Below are positions 45,008 through 55,960 of a stretch of 64,000 bases of DNA, one piece after another; the first letter of the stretch is position 1, and each line of letters starts with the position of its first letter. Origin of the DNA: Tetracladium setigerum. Taxonomy: Eukaryota > Ascomycota > Leotiomycetes > Helotiales. The stretch spans positions 2,542,001 to 2,606,000 of the forward strand of contig PZJY01000002.1 in the NCBI GenBank assembly GCA_031472005.1, read 5' to 3'. The notes below the pieces were generated by a model that was not told the DNA's origin, did not search any database, and was given only the letters and a program-made list of their open reading frames with translations. The position numbers were made by a program, and so were the translations under genes.

Positions 45008-45932
45008 ATGAGTTGGGCTAACATCGCCGCCGCCGCCCCAGTTGCTCAAACCACAATCAACGTGGCATCCGCAAAGCCATCTTCTTCGTCAACCAAGAAG
45101 TCCAACTCTTGGCCAAATAAGAATAAGAGAGACTCTGCTTGGGCAAAGACCCCAAAAAACTCCAGCACATTCCCGGTGGAAACACCATTCATGGAGGCTT
45201 CCTATTCCTCCTCCTCCCGCCCCTCTTCTTCGTCCTCCTCCATCAACACCGTCTCGGGAAACAGTGATCACTCCAACTCGTCATGGGACAACCAACCCGT
45301 CTCAACCTTCGAAGCCACTTCGGGATTTAGTACCCAGTTCAACCAGGCCCCAGACAACCGGAACAAGGTCTCCTCCGCCTCTGGCTTCACCGGCAATGTA
45401 CGCCCAAGCGTTATTCCAGCACTCCAAGAGTACAAGCTTTACTTCCGCTCCAACCACGCTTCTAATGTGACAACCAATGTCTTCACCAAGTACGTGAACC
45501 ATTCCTTGTCTTCACCCTTTTTTTCATCTGAACCCCAAAGCTAACCCTCGTCTCAATAGAAAGTGCGGAGCCTGCCGACTTTTCTACAAGCCATGCATGT
45601 TCACCCCAGCGGAGAAACTGGCTGGTTATCTTTATTGCAGATGGTGCCTCCTCGAAAGAGACCCTGTAAACCTGGAAGACGACGGATCCATCCGAGAGGC
45701 TATCAACAGTTGCCACCTCCATGCCCACCTGAAATGCAACAGGAATGGTATTCAAACCTGCCTGTCAGGTGGCCAAAGGCCATCTATTGCAAAGGTCGAG
45801 AGAATGGGCGAGGAGATGAAGAGGCAGTTCGCGGGCAGGATCCTGGAGCCTGTTGAGGAGACGCAGTCTTCGGGTTTCTGCGGCGAGAACAGACCCGATG
45901 GTTATGCGTACGAACATGACTGGAGCGACTAG
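45008..45932 (+). CDS. Hypothetical protein, Ser-rich N-terminus and Cys/His cluster
   Basis: Two exons, 45008-45489 and 45560-45932, with a 70-nt intron (GTACGT...CAATAG, with AGCTAACCC as branch), give 284 residues. The first 140 residues are a Ser/Asn/Thr-rich disordered region (MSWANIAAAAP start). The second part contains a dense Cys/His set: KCGACRLFYKPC, YLYCRWCLLERD, then SCHLHAHLKCNRNGIQTC. Two CxxC pairs with nearby Cys/His suggest a zinc-binding fold. A short acidic tail ends in YEHDWSD. I do not recognise the family. The MSWANIA opening is like that of RNA-processing proteins in fungi, but that is a weak clue. Confidence 0.72.
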
Positions 45933-46624
45933 ATCGATGGCCGTCGTCAGTGTGTTCTTAAATGGTTGTTGGGGATGCTGAACCGGCTATCGATATTTGA
46001 TTTTCGTGACGGGCGTAATTTGCTAGCAAGCAGTCGACTTTTGGTTGAAAAAGGTACTGTACAGGAACTTGCTTCCTTTGTTTGCTGTACAGGAACCGGC
46101 ACAGTTGAATAGAAATAAAAAGTCTATCTTTGGTAATTCCATGACCAGTGAGATCAGATTGTTACAACCTTTGAATGGTTCAAAGTAGTCCTGCATTCTC
46201 AGAAAGAATTTTCTCTCCCGCCACATCCCACTGAGGATCGAATACTTTTGCTCGATTTTCAAACAACTGGACATCTACGGAGTAAATTGACAAGCTAAAT
46301 TGGTAGTCCCAAGACGAACTCCATCACGCACTTAATCCCCCTCAAAAAAAAGGCAGCTAATCCAAACAGGCAGCAAAATCAAATATAACCATGCAGGGAA
46401 AGGAACGGCTTTGTATATGACATATATTCATGATAAACCATACATCATTGCATAAGTAGAAAATAACAGTTTTGAAAGGTATGTCCAAAAAAGACAGACG
46501 TCTAATCATGAAGACGACCAAAAAATAATTTGTGTGCTTCTTTCCCGCCCCTGTAACGCCTACGCTGAAACACCAAGATCCCAAAACCATGCATATATTG
46601 AGGCGTGTAGTTCCTCCGTCGCGA
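45933..46624. other. Convergent intergenic region
   Basis: 3' regions of the Cys/His protein (plus) and of the receptor-like gene (minus). A short direct repeat of CTGTACAGGAAC occurs near 46056-46094. No gene was seen. Confidence 0.45.
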
Positions 46625-48431
46625 TCACCCCCTCATCTCATAACCGATATGTGACGACCCGGGCAAAGGCATCGACGGTGAATCAACCCCTATTTTACTC
46701 TCCCCTGCTTCTGGAATATGGCCCAATGTATGGCCCAGTGTACCGTTATTGGATGGCGGCTGCCAGTCCGGCCTCGAAGGGCCTCCCGTGAGCTGTACCT
46801 GTTGTTGTTGTGGCGGTGTTCTGCTGGGGGTCGGGGCTTTATTTGGGGAGTCGCCTCGCCGCTTGTTGACCATCCGGTTGACTCCTTGTAATGCTCTCTG
46901 TAAGCTGGATCTCCTATCGCCATCTGCGCCTGCGTCTAGTTCAATGATGTTGGAACCTTGACTCATATCGCTTGCAACACTCCAATTTCGACTGTGCTGG
47001 GAATATCGATTGGAATTGGGATCTTTGGGTGGAATGTCAAAGTAGCTGCCAGGTTGATTCGGGACTTGGGACATCTGTTGTATGGAATCTAGGGAGCCGC
47101 TTCTATTCCATCCTGGAGTTGAGCCTACATCCGAAGACGAAACCGCATTATACCCGCGTTGATAGGTTGTGTGAGGTGGAGACCGTGGAGTGAATGGACT
47201 TCGAAACACCGGTGATGAATCGGCTTCGAAAGGTGTACTAGCTGCCGAAGGAAATTGTATCTCTGATGGAGACATCATTAACGGATCTACAGACATAGCG
47301 TCGACATCAGTCTGGCTTGGCCTCGGCCGTGACGGTCTCGACGGCCCACTGGCGGATTCTTTTCGTGAATTCGCATCGGTGACTTTTATTGCCTTGTTGA
47401 GTCGTCGGATGATTATGAAAGTTGCAATTATAACAGCAAGGAGAAGGGCGATTGCACCGCCAATTATTCCACCAAGCTGGGCCTTCGTTAAGCCTGATGA
47501 GGGTGCTGATGGATTATCTTGGGTAGCGCTTGTTTTCGGTACTGGGGCTTGAGCCGCACTGACTTTTGGCACCACGCCAGAGTCTGCGGTGGTTGGTGGT
47601 GGAGGGACAGATGGTGTAGTAGCGGAGGTGATAGTTGTGGTGTATGTTTGTTTATTGTCGTTGATATCGGTGGTTGTGATAACTTGGGTAAGAGTGAAGC
47701 TCTTGATGTCGGTGCTGTAGCATTCGACATACCCACAGCCCATTCCAACTTTACAGCAGCCATAATTCAACGACGCCGGACACAAATAGGAGTTAATTCC
47801 GCAGGTTTGTGTGCCAACTACTCCAGGTAAAGGAGAGCAACCATCCCTCTGGCACTTGTAGTTATTTGGACAGCATCCCCCTTGTTCACATTAACCAAGG
47901 TCCAAATACGGGAAGGATCTTCAACTTACCTCCATCATCAAGACTACAAGCAAACAGATCCGTCTTCCCTCCACAACCCAACACACCAGCTGTTGTCGAA
48001 CTCGCAACCAGACAACTACTTGCGCCACATACACGATCATTTGGACAGCATCCTCCGTTCAGCGACTGTGGACATAATTGAAAACCGGTTGGACATGACT
48101 CTCCGTCTCTCTTTTGCGCCTGCATTCCCTCATGTATTGAATCCCATTTATCCGATCCCAGCTTCCTTCTTACTATCGGCGCGACTGTTATCTTTGGGTA
48201 GGCTTCGATCACCTCTGTGCTCGTAACAGTAATCATGGTGATCTGCTGGACAACGACATTTTGTCCATGTTGTGCGAAAGGCTTCGGGCACCAGAATTCA
48301 AGCGTTTCGAGTGTTGGTATTTTCGACCTCCACGATTCTATCGTGTCCTTCAGCTCCCAACTCAGGGCTCCTCCCGCGTGTGAAAAGGCAATCGCGACGG
48401 CGCATCCACGATAGAATGCTGTCGCAAGCAT
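46625..48431 (-). CDS. Secreted Cys-rich single-pass membrane protein (receptor- or sensor-like)
   Basis: Two exons, 48431-47930 and 47880-46625, with a 49-nt intron, give 585 residues. A hydrophobic N-terminus of about 23 residues serves as signal peptide. The ectodomain has repeated Cys modules of the type CPxxxxLCPxxxxGGCCPNxxxC, including NGGCCPNDRVCGASSC, GCCPNNYKC and NYGCCKVGMGCG. They resemble short wall-binding or chitin-binding-like knots. A Ser/Thr/Pro stalk leads to one membrane helix at about 303-326 (GGIIGGAIALLLAVIIATF) with a basic stop. A 260-residue Ser/Pro-rich cytosolic tail carries many SP/TP sites and a poly-Gln. The layout (Cys-rich head, stalk, helix, phosphorylatable tail) is that of wall-stress sensors. 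Signalling is inferred. Confidence 0.82.
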
Positions 48432-48677
48432 GGTTCCGATCCGTGCAACTCGAGATTCGAAGCTTTGCGGCCCGGTCTAACCCCCAGTACTACCTCCAGT
48501 CGATATCGCGCAGAAGAGATGTTGTAGATTCCATGAATTTGTTGTTGTTTTCTTCAAGGTGTGTTGTTCCCTCGAAGATTCTACGGAAGGGTGCCACAGC
48601 GGATGTCTCACTCTAGAACGCCTTATGAGCGGAGATGAGGGTTTGCGGCGCAATGTCAGCGTAAGCTGGAAAGCCCT

Positions 48678-49304
48678 ATGAGGCTCCGGAGTCGTTCCAC
48701 CACGCAGCAAAGTCTCAGAGGTGATTCAGAGAATGTGATCAGCTTGAAGAATGGCCTCAAAACTAGCAACTCTCTCATCTACGAAGGTAGAGATGTTGAT
48801 ACGATCGTAGGTGATTTAGAAGAGATCGTCGTTGCGCCAGGCAGCGGAAGATCAGGTTCATCTCCCGCGATTTAGATCCAGCTGCTCAGAGTGTCCCTCA
48901 GCCTCCATTAGCTGCCATATTGGGGGCTATCGGACAAGGTACGAAGCGTCTGCGCTTAACCCAGTTGCTGACCAGCCCAGCCTATTGGCGAGCCTTTCGA
49001 CTTTTTCGAGAGTTGCATTACCCCACTAGATATCGCCAATGCGAGCACGATGCTGGCCTCGAATCCGCAATTGTGGAAGAGTTTTGTGTGGTTGTCGGAG
49101 GAGTGCCATCAGCTTTGTGCAGCTTCAGCCCCAGGACCCCCATCACCCCGTCCACCTTTGTTGTTGAGCAAGCATGTTGACTGGTTGGAGAATGAGTTGC
49201 ATGCGGCGGTGGTGGTGGTGGTGTACGAGAGAAAGCCCGCTATTCGTGGAGGTTACGCCTTGCCGTCAGCATCGCGTTCCAAATGGCTGTCATCTCCGCT
49301 CTAG
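48678..49304 (+). CDS. Possible hypothetical gene with two frame breaks
   Basis: Three overlapping frames can be chained: 48678 up to the CCC run at 48864-48866 (one base added), then on to the CCCC run at 49021-49024 (one base removed), ending at 49304. The chain gives about 209 residues with joints that read smoothly (SSPRDLDPAAQ and ELHYPLDIANAS). The central part looks protein-like: LTQLLTSPAYWRAFRLFREL, then LASNPQLWKSFVWLSEEC. I know no homologue. The support is weak, since two corrections are needed in 600 bp. But the same kind of break is seen in clearly conserved genes of this window. Confidence 0.32.
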
Positions 49305-50788
49305 GTGTGAGATGAGGAGAGTCGTCGTCGCAATCGTCCCATTGTGTTGCTTGGTTGATAAAGCGTTGATGATTCGGCGGAAATGCCGAAGGTTTCGATG
49401 GGGTGAGAGAAAGAGAGAAGAGAGAGAAGATGGCGATGCAAAGAGACCTGACATTCCTTGGCACTAGTTTCTTTTGCAACATTGACGGGACCAGATAAGT
49501 AAACTATTTTATTGCCCAGAGCGGAATACTGTAACTGCAAATTTCGAAATACAGTAGTTACTCGAGTACGGAGAAAACCCCGTGGGTCGGCCTCATGATG
49601 CGTGAGCGTGTGGAATTAATTTTCAGCCCTACCGATTCCAAGATCTAAAGCTTGGGAATAGCAAATGCTTTGCACTCGTCTCCGAGGTGTTTTCCCGCGA
49701 TTTGTCCTTTGTTACATTCAAAGCAAGCTGTTTTTAAAAGTATGTTTCTGTGTTAATCCTTATCTTTGCTCTTGGACCCATATTATTGAGAGCCTTTTTG
49801 ATCTCACCAAAGCGGACTCATTCTTGTCCCAATATGATTCTGTCAGCTTCATCCTCCTGTAATCAAAGTAGTCATATTCAACTCGGAATTAGTGTTACCC
49901 GGTCGCTGCGACTTCCTCAAATCTCCACACTTACTCTTTGTTTGTCATTCTTTCGTATTTGTGTTGTGTCCAAGCAGGTTCTGAGGAGAAATTGTAGCAG
50001 CCAGCAATGCTTTCTCAAAACCATCACGGCAATCTTTTGGGAAATGGGAATGACAAATTGACAATGTTGATTTGATGTTCTTGCTCCCAATTCTTCGAAG
50101 TTCTATTCTCTGATGTTATCTAGAGTACGTTCTGCGTTCGATATCGTTCTCTAGTTTGGAAATGTGCCAAATCTTTCAAGCTATGGTCCAACTTCTTAAA
50201 ACTCCTTGGGCTGGTTTTCTCAGCATCCTACTGTTAATATATGGATCTTGATATACCTCAAGGACGTCTGTGAACCGGCATGACTGTTTCTATCCCTTTA
50301 CTCAACGGCCTCCTCGATCACAACCTGGATATCTTTGGTAAGGTATTCTTGAAACTTCCTCACTTTTTCTGCATTTCAAATCAAGCACCAGCGACTCCAT
50401 ACTCTTTTTGGAGGATTAAACGTCCACCCATTCCTCTCGAGCGACCTCTCCCATATGTACACAGGTACACATCGTTATTCTGCAAAATGCGAAGCCGAAG
50501 GCCCAAAATAAATCTGGTGGTTTCCAGTCACTGTAGTGACCATGCGTCCTGCCATCGGGACTAGGGACCTACAATTTGACCTTGAATCGAGGGATGAGAA
50601 GATGGTCTAGACCTATATGAAAGCTTTGATATGGAGATGGATCGTTGAGTGATAAGAGAGAGAGAGATATTGATTGATTGATCTCGTTGTTGGAAGCTAA
50701 ACGCTATCGCTTTTTAATTTTGGGGGTATCGTAGCCTTTTACTTACTATATACAATTCATACAATCAACATTATGACAAAAAGATCAA
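49305..50788. other. Intergenic region
   Basis: 1.5 kb without a convincing gene. Plus-strand frames at 49665-49862, 49750-50061 and 50280-50564 lack motifs. A GTACGGAG word is at 49566. A GAGAGAGA tract occurs near 50657-50670. The end is the 3' region of the minus-strand Zn2Cys6 gene. Confidence 0.4.
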
Positions 50789-53051
50789 TCAGGCCCACCT
50801 CATGCTACCTAAACCCACCAATTTCAGGGAAACCATCAGGCGTACTCGCACTACTATTCCCATTCCCATCCCACCCCCATTACTCCCCGCAAACAGCCTC
50901 TCCAACGCACTAGACTCCAACCCATGAAAACTCTGCAGCTGTTCATAAAGATCCTCCGACTGTGGCTGCAATTCCGGAGCTGATGCTGATGCCGATGTAG
51001 GAAACGTCCAAAAATCCTGCCACATATCTTGTTGTTGCGATCTGTCCGAAAGTGATCTCGGAGTTAATATGGGAGGACCCAAGGTCCCTTCCATACTGAA
51101 TTCCATCCCTCTCTGTTGCTCGGGGCTAGTGGTGCTTTCACTTAGCCATTGATCGTCTAGTTCTTCCACCCGAGAACTTTGCTCGACTGGTCGATTAAAT
51201 CCGAGACCGATCCCGTTCATTTTTCTGCGCAACATGGTAGCCAATCTGCTGTTTCCTCCTCGGGACGAAGCTAGTAGGCGTTGGAGCTGGTCCAGGATGT
51301 TTTGAGTTTGCTCTTGGGAGTTATAGTATGTGATTGGGATGAAGGATGATGTGCTAGCGTCATCGACGAGTGCATCCGTTACTGCTGAAGCGATTTCGAA
51401 GATTTTGTATTCCTAAATTTTGCATTAGATAGATTCACTTAAAAAGGGAACTAAGAAAAAAGGAATGGAGTGCAAACATACCATGCTAGGACCATGTGCC
51501 TCGATAGCCGCATTTGGCAACTGTTCGATGACTCTCAAAAACTCTCCAGCAATCTGAATGGGATGGCTCAGAGAAGTCATTTGATCTTCCCCTCCCCCAT
51601 CCACATTGCCACTTCGCATGGAAACCTTCCACAGAACGGCCTGCATCCACTGCCTGGTCACACAAATATCCGCCTTTTGCACATCACTACATAGCTCCCA
51701 ATCCATCGACACTTCCTGCAATCTTCGGCGCAGGAGTTGCAGTGAGAAGTTGCGATTCGTTGACGCTACGATGTTGATGGTGTTGTCTGTGTCTCCGTCT
51801 GAGTTTTGAAGAATGTCGAAAGCACCCGATTGATCGAAGATTCGGAATAAATTTATCAACTTGAGAAAAGCGGGCATGATGTTGGCTTCGTCGTCGCTAT
51901 TGAGGGATGGGAAATTGGTGTTGGGTTTCAGAATCACTGGAAGTTTGTGCAGCATTGCGACACCTCTATTTAAATACACAGAATCGTCAGTATTCAGTTG
52001 CACATGGGTTAAAAAGGAACAGATTTTGTGTGTACCTTTCAGTAACGAATAACAACCACAAAATCCTTCTGCGAACCTGTTGTTCCGCACCACTTAATCC
52101 GCGAAAACTACTCTCTCGATGTAATCCCATAATCTGCGCCAATGTAATCGCCTCTCTCAAATACAGCAAAGATTTGATTCCACCTGGTTCCTGATTTTCA
52201 TGATAAACATGCAGAAAAAAGGCCGTTCTCAAAGTGTGCAAACTCGTCTTCTGTCCGATCAATCCACGCGCTCTTTGACATTCTGCTTCCATAGCATTTC
52301 CAGCCACGGAATCTGTTTCGGAACGGCTGAGCTTCAATTGGGCAATTGTTGCAGCTCCGATGGAGTTGGCGAGGGCGTAGGTTTCGAGGTCTTGAGTGGG
52401 AAGTTGAAGGGAAGCCATGACCTCTTCGACAGCTACGATGGGCCAGACCGGATAAAGACGGAGACGGTAGATACAAAGTCTCAGGACTAGGGAGTTGAGA
52501 GGAGTTTGACTTGGTGGTTCACTGCTTGCAAGTTGGTCAGATCGAGGGACTTCCCAGGTTATAGGCACTTGGTAGAGATATCTCACCGACCTTGTCTTCG
52601 TCGCAAACCCTCCTCCTTGATCCCCAAACCTCTCCTCCACAGGAGTCAAAGGAATGTCCTGTTCTCTTCTACCCGGTGAACTCTCCATCCCAGCATCTTC
52701 CTCGACATCTTCGCCCAAGCGAGCCTTTTCAATAGTCTTGAAAGTCTTCAACCTCAAACTCCTGGGTCCTCTCCTATCCTGTCTCTTTTTGAATGTACAC
52801 TCTATCCCCGCGGCCACACACCCATTGCAAGGAGCGGTCTCCGAGCATTTTACCTTGCGGACTTTGCACCCATCGCAAGCTCTCTTGAGGACTTTTCGAG
52901 GTGTACCTGTCGTTGAGGCTCCCATTGTCGATGGGTTGTCCATCCGCACAACATTTTTTTTGGGATCTAGAACTTGAACTTCAGGGTCGTCATAATGTCG
53001 GCCTTCCTTGGGTCTCGCAAAGACCGAGGTTGATGCAAGTTGAGCACGCAA
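50789..53051 (-). CDS. Zn2Cys6 transcription factor (C-terminal frame break)
   Basis: Exons are 53051-52036, 51965-51482 and 51412-50789, with introns of 70 and 69 nt. The DNA-binding cluster is Cys59-x2-Cys62-x6-Cys69-x5-Cys75-x2-Cys78-x6-Cys85, followed by a basic linker and probable dimer helix. The middle region from about residue 200 to 480 is the fungal-specific regulatory domain (LYLREAITLAQIMGLHRES, RRRILWLLFVTERG). The last 25 residues read better in another frame, reached by adding one base at 50870-50878. The end then becomes NGNSSASTPDGFPEIGGFR with a stop at 50805, a style common in this family. The start could be 53051 or the ATG at 52943. It lies next to the permease and TauD genes and is the probable regulator of both (inference). 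Confidence 0.87.
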
Positions 53052-53523
53052 TGAATGCGAGGTATTGTCAATATGCTGGTTAGTGGGCCAGTGGCATCGC
53101 CGGGGTTGAAAGTGGGTTGTTGTAGATCGCGGGGGAAGGACTTGGCGCTCTATTGGAAGATATCAGGGCATTTTCATTCGTCTGAAATATTGGGTAATGT
53201 TCCACAAATCCTGAAATGCCAGCTGGTTATGGAGTCGATGAAAAGTTTTCCATTATCTCGGGTTATCACAGAGTAGAGTTTTGCTAGGGTGATACAGTGG
53301 ATACAATGCTCATGAAAGTGCTTGTGTTGCCTTCCATCGGATCCTCGCTAAGCTAATAAATAAGGTTACGAAAAAAAAGTCCGGAGAGTGTTTCCTTAAC
53401 GGGGGTAAATCTTACCTTAGGTATGGAGGTATATGTGAATTAATTAGGAATTACCATTTCAATACGAGCTAGCTAAAACAATCTAAAAGTCTCTTCCAAC
53501 CCCTCCATTATTTTCACACCAAC
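53052..53523. promoter_or_regulatory. Promoter of Zn2Cys6 gene and 3' region of permease
   Basis: 472 bp between two minus-strand genes. No gene was seen. The half nearest 53052 should hold the regulator's promoter and leader. The half nearest 53523 is AT-rich and should hold the permease 3' UTR. Confidence 0.4.
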
Positions 53524-55392
53524 TTAATACTTGAACACAAAGTCCACTCTCTTGTTCCCGTCCAACTCTCTTGCCACATCGTCATTCTGGTATGCGGCCT
53601 TCTCCTGCTCGTTCATTGCATCCCAGACCAATGCCTTTGCCTTGTTCAACCTGATCAAATGCCATCTCTGGAGCACAAACACGACCAAGCTTAATGCGCA
53701 AATCGAGATCAATACAGTATTTCCTTGCTTGTAGTAAGGACCGTCATAGGCACGATAGATTTGCGAACTGATTAAGGAACCGACTTGCACAATCACGTTG
53801 TAGGTGGCGGCCGTGATGGCCCGCTTCTTGACATCGAATGTGTTCTCCGAGATCCAGGCCGACACGATAGGGTGGAAGTATGGATATCCAGAGATCAGGG
53901 TAATGATTGAGAATCGGCCCCACTCTCTGCCTCCATCGGGGATTGCAAGCAAAGCTGCGAGCAAGGGCATGATCCATAGTTCACCAAAGATGCAGTGGAA
54001 TGTTCGCTCGTTGAAGAAATCACTACTGAATGCCAGTGCAAGCATAGTAATAATTTGTAGAGCAGCGGAAGGAATGGTCAACATGTTCGAGTCGAAACGA
54101 GAGAATCCAATTCGGCGGAGGGTGAGTGTGAGGTATCCTTGAACTGGAGAGGCTGGGATATAAGCAACGAGACCGATGAAGTAAAGTCCCCACATCGAAG
54201 AATCGCTGAGAGCATTCTTGATGTCCTTGAAGGTGGCCGGTTCGTGCAAGAGAGTGCGTCCCTTAGCTGGGTCATCTCTGAGAATTCGGTTCGTCATGAT
54301 GACTTCTTCGCGTTCATTGAACCATCCGTTACGGAATATAACTCCCTTGGTGTTGGTGGGGGAATTTGGAAGATAGAGGATACTCTGCAATTTTGATCAG
54401 CGTTGGTTCCCAACCTCAACGTAAATAAAAAAAACACTTACGACAGCACCGATCAAGAAGGTCAACAGTCCTTCAAGCAGGAACAACCAAAACCATCCGG
54501 TCTTTCCACCAATACCTCTCATTTCGAGGATTCCTGCGGCGAGCAATGCAGAAATAACTCGAGCGACGTTGAGGGTGGACCAGAAAGCAGCGAGGCGAAC
54601 GGATAGCTCCTTGGAAGTGTAGAAGTAAGTTGCGAAAAGAATGGTACCAGGAATGAAACCACCCTCACAGGCTCCAATAAGAGCTCTCGTGACGTAGAAA
54701 GATGCTCTATCGTGCATCCAAGCTTGTGCCCATGCTGGAATTTGACGTTAGCCGGAGTTTGAGAAATCGGGATCTGGGCAACTAACAAACTGTGGACCAG
54801 AGCATCATGAGAATTGGCAGGACGTGTTTGAAACCATATCTCTTAGTGAGGAATTGAACTGGGAATTCCGCTGTCAAGAATGCAAGAAGTTGAATTGTCG
54901 TTCCCTGAGTCAGAATTAGCATCATGTTTTCCTCTTGGCGCTGCCAGGAGATGTCCCAAGCAAGTGAACATACGTTGTTGTAATCATCGGTAGTCAATCC
55001 CAAATCTTTGAGCAGGTTATCGGCAGTAGCGTTTGACAAGTTACCACGATCGAGTTGAAGACCGAAAAACTGCGAACACAATTAGTTAGTATAAACAGTA
55101 CATTCTCTCCTTGGCATCAAGTTTTCGACAAACTCACCATGAGACAGAGCCACGAGAGAAGATAGATATCACATTTTCTGATGACCTTCTTCTCCTCTTC
55201 TGGTGTCCAGGTAGCGGCAGGGTCGAATCGATGATATCCTTCATAGGACTCATGAGGAGGAAGTGCGTCCCCGAGGTTTTCTCTTCCGAGGCGAACTGCC
55301 GAGTGCACCGATGAAGCAGGACCGGCTTTACTGGATGATGAGTCCTTTCGCTGCAATGCCTCTGCATTTGGAGAGTCGATTCCTTTCTCCAT
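53524..55392 (-). CDS. MFS anion:cation symporter, Dal5/Soa1-type permease
   Basis: Five exons, 55392-55138, 55069-54974, 54904-54787, 54734-54442 and 54384-53524, give 540 residues. Introns are 68, 69, 52 and 57 nt. The 69-nt intron at 54973-54905 is stopless and in frame, so it can be mistaken for coding sequence. Hallmarks of the Dal5 family are FFGLQLDRGNLSNATADN after helix 1, FLTAEFPVQFLTKRYGFKHV, and ALIGACEGGFIPGTILFATY. Twelve helices are visible. The family carries allantoate, vitamins, dipeptides and, for yeast Soa1, sulfonates and other sulfur oxyanions. A divergent TauD gene with a 568-bp shared promoter makes sulfonate uptake the best guess. The frame is intact. Confidence 0.92.
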
Positions 55393-55960
55393 CTTAACTG
55401 ATGATTGCACAACACAACACAAGTTGTATACTCAAGGACTCCGAAACGACCAATTGGAAGGAGGAATTGGATGGGTTGGTTGGTGGATGGACAGTAAACA
55501 AGACGCGAAAGGTGGTGGGACTCCACGAAACTTATATCTGAAGGCCAAATTGACTCCTTCGCTTGTAAGGCGATTGCACATAGTTCGTTGCCATCTCTTC
55601 CAGATTTCCAACCATGCATCGTCCCTACATTTCCAACGCAGTATTCCGCCCTAAACCGCGAGTCGTGAAGATCGCCGTTGGGATGTGGCCGGCCAAGGCT
55701 CCGAAATCCGTTAGCGAGCAACGTCGCTACAGGCTCTCGCATTGCGGGGAAGGCCAGAAGAGGGACAGTTCGCCGCAATACGCCATCGCGACTTAGAATT
55801 CGTCAGAAGACCATCTCCGAGATTTTCTCCGGGCGACCTCCTACTTCCGAAGACATTTCCGATAGGAATACCTTCTCCTACTTCTTGCTTGTTGCCTCCC
55901 TATTCTTCCTGGTGGCACATTCATACGCAATATTTCAGGAGAATTCGAACACTCGGAACC
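55393..55960. promoter_or_regulatory. Divergent promoter of permease and TauD genes
   Basis: A 568-bp intergenic region between oppositely facing start codons. CGG/CCG triplets that could serve Zn2Cys6 dimers occur in the second half (CTCCGAAATCCG near 55700, TCTCCGAGA near 55814 and TCTCCGGGCG near 55826). Two TCTCCG words lie about 12 bp apart. I did not find a clear ATGRYRYCAT-type sulfur bZIP site. Factor assignment is open. The small frames within are accidental. Confidence 0.4.
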
